Origin: Curtobacterium sp. ZW137
Lineage (GTDB): Bacteria; Actinomycetota; Actinomycetes; Actinomycetales; Microbacteriaceae
Assembly: GCF_003762905.1 (NCBI RefSeq)
Contig: NZ_RJKS01000003.1
Coordinates: 682,001 to 746,000, forward strand
Reading direction: 5' to 3'
DNA length: 64,000 nt
In this document: positions 63,387 to 64,000 of the stretch, piece after piece
Numbering within the stretch: the first letter of the stretch is position 1
Layout: each line of letters begins with the position of its first letter
Notes under the pieces: model-generated
Database searches by the model: none
What the model saw: the letters and a program-made list of their open reading frames with translations, nothing else
What the model was told of the DNA's origin: nothing
Made by a program: the position numbers and the translations under genes

Positions 63387-63890
63387 ATGAGCACGGGCGG
63401 CACGGGATCGGACACGGAGCGGGGGCGGCACGAGACCCCGACGGAGCGCTGGGACCGGAACTGGGTCGACATCCAGCAGGAGCTCCGCATCGTGCAGACC
63501 GGGACGCAGATCCTCGCCGGGTTCCTGCTCACGCTGCCGTTCCAGCAGCGCTTCACGTCGTTGACAGACCGGCAGGAGACGATCTACCTGGTCCTCGTCG
63601 TCCTGGCGGTCGTGGTCACCGTCGTCGCACTCTCCGCCGTGGCCACCCACCGCCTGGTGTTCCGGCAGCGGCAGAAGCACGACCTGGTGCGCGCCGGGAA
63701 CATCATCCTCATCGTCACGCTGATCGCCAGTGCACTGCTGTTCTCCGGCACCGTGCTGTTCGTGTTCGACGTGGTGCTCGGGCGCATCGGCGGCATCGTC
63801 GGCGGCGCGGCGGTGTTCATCGGGACCGGCGTGCTCTGGACCTCGCTGCCGTTCGCCCTGCGGCGGACCGCCAGGGACGAGACCGACTAG
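63387..63890 (+). CDS. DUF6328-family membrane protein
   Basis: A 167-aa protein with about four membrane helices and the family opening ERWDRNWVDIQQELRIVQTGTQILAGFLLTLPFQQRF. Function unknown. TAGGTT (63374-63379) ends 7 nt before the ATG. Confidence 0.85.
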   Translation: MSTGGTGSDTERGRHETPTERWDRNWVDIQQELRIVQTGTQILAGFLLTLPFQQRFTSLTDRQETIYLVLVVLAVVVTVVALSAVATHRLVFRQRQKHDLVRAGNIILIVTLIASALLFSGTVLFVFDVVLGRIGGIVGGAAVFIGTGVLWTSLPFALRRTARDETD

Positions 63891-64000
63891 CTCGCCTTCT
63901 TCTTCGCCGTGGTGGACTTCGCCGCGGGCTTCTTCGCCGACGCCTTCTTCGCAGCTGCTGCCTGCTTCGCCGGCTCCTTCTTCGCAGCTGGTGCCTTCTT
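63887..64000 (-). CDS. Lysine/alanine-rich protein, C-terminal fragment
   Basis: Only the last 37 codons and the stop are in the window. They encode repeats of the A-A-K-K and P-A-K-K type ending KKKAS, the tail of a nucleic-acid-binding protein such as actinobacterial HU (HupB-like) or a histone H1-like protein. The stop codons of this gene and the DUF6328 gene share the palindrome CTAG. Confidence 0.65.
   Translation of the reverse strand, partial: KKAPAAKKEPAKQAAAAKKASAKKPAAKSTTAKKKAS

Overview
The window is a 64 kb stretch of a high-GC actinobacterial chromosome. GC is roughly 70%, coding is dense, GTG starts are common, and the regulators are mainly GntR, IclR, LacI, TetR, MarR and AraC. 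The mix of families (LCP protein, DUF6328, DUF6314, DUF805, DUF3618/holin-like stress proteins, ThrE exporter) suggests a plant- or soil-associated Microbacteriaceae, plausibly Curtobacterium; this taxonomic call is inference. I see no rRNA, tRNA, CRISPR array, transposase or prophage module.

Layout. 0-3 kb: partial MarR gene, a perfect palindromic operator, an MMPL exporter and a GntR regulator. 3-9.5 kb: an IclR-linked carbohydrate locus (secreted beta-helix glycosidase, large FAD oxidoreductase, MHS transporter). 9.6-12.7 kb: LCP cell-wall protein, EEP-fold phosphatase/nuclease, secreted orphan protein. 12.8-17 kb: GntR / ADP-ribosylglycohydrolase / NCS1 permease / PfkB kinase operon containing a C16 tract. 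17-22 kb: SDR dehydrogenase, then a DtxR-box-controlled siderophore ABC importer with a fused double permease. 22-30 kb: TetR-like regulator, ThrE-type exporter, OsmC protein, DUF805, alcohol dehydrogenase, TauE permease, AraC. 30-37.5 kb: six-gene peptide ABC operon with a built-in gamma-glutamyltransferase and its own GntR. 37.7-43.4 kb: lectin/M23 peptidase, then an accessory-looking stretch with a NYN nuclease, a PD-(D/E)XK restriction-like protein and an orphan membrane protein. 43.4-49.8 kb: metabolic and housekeeping genes. 49.9-51.7 kb: three-gene envelope stress operon. 51.8-55.5 kb: HAD, GNAT, and a TetR/DHA2 exporter pair with a clear operator. 55.5-56 kb: 430 bp of gene-free repeats. 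56-60.4 kb: LacI-controlled nucleoside hydrolase / MFS / ribokinase operon. 60.4-64 kb: Ppx/GppA, a DUF998/TetR pair with twin operators, ABM protein, DUF6328 and a lysine-rich tail of a DNA-binding protein.

Three features cut across the window. First, about 44-bp near-perfect hairpins (four intact, two decayed) sit mostly 3-15 nt after stop codons and show compensatory base changes, so they look like a dispersed terminator family. Second, many genes have a TAnnnT box 6-7 nt before the start codon and no leader, so leaderless transcription appears common; this decided several starts. Third, nearly every regulator has a recognisable inverted repeat beside its target operon. Two separate ribosyl/nucleoside-type catabolic operons are present, and the gamma-glutamyl peptide operon suggests scavenging of glutathione-like compounds. 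No complete novel system can be proven from sequence alone; the best candidates are the hairpin family, the palindromic dimer array at 55.6 kb, the ADP-ribosylglycohydrolase operon and the NYN / PD-(D/E)XK pair.
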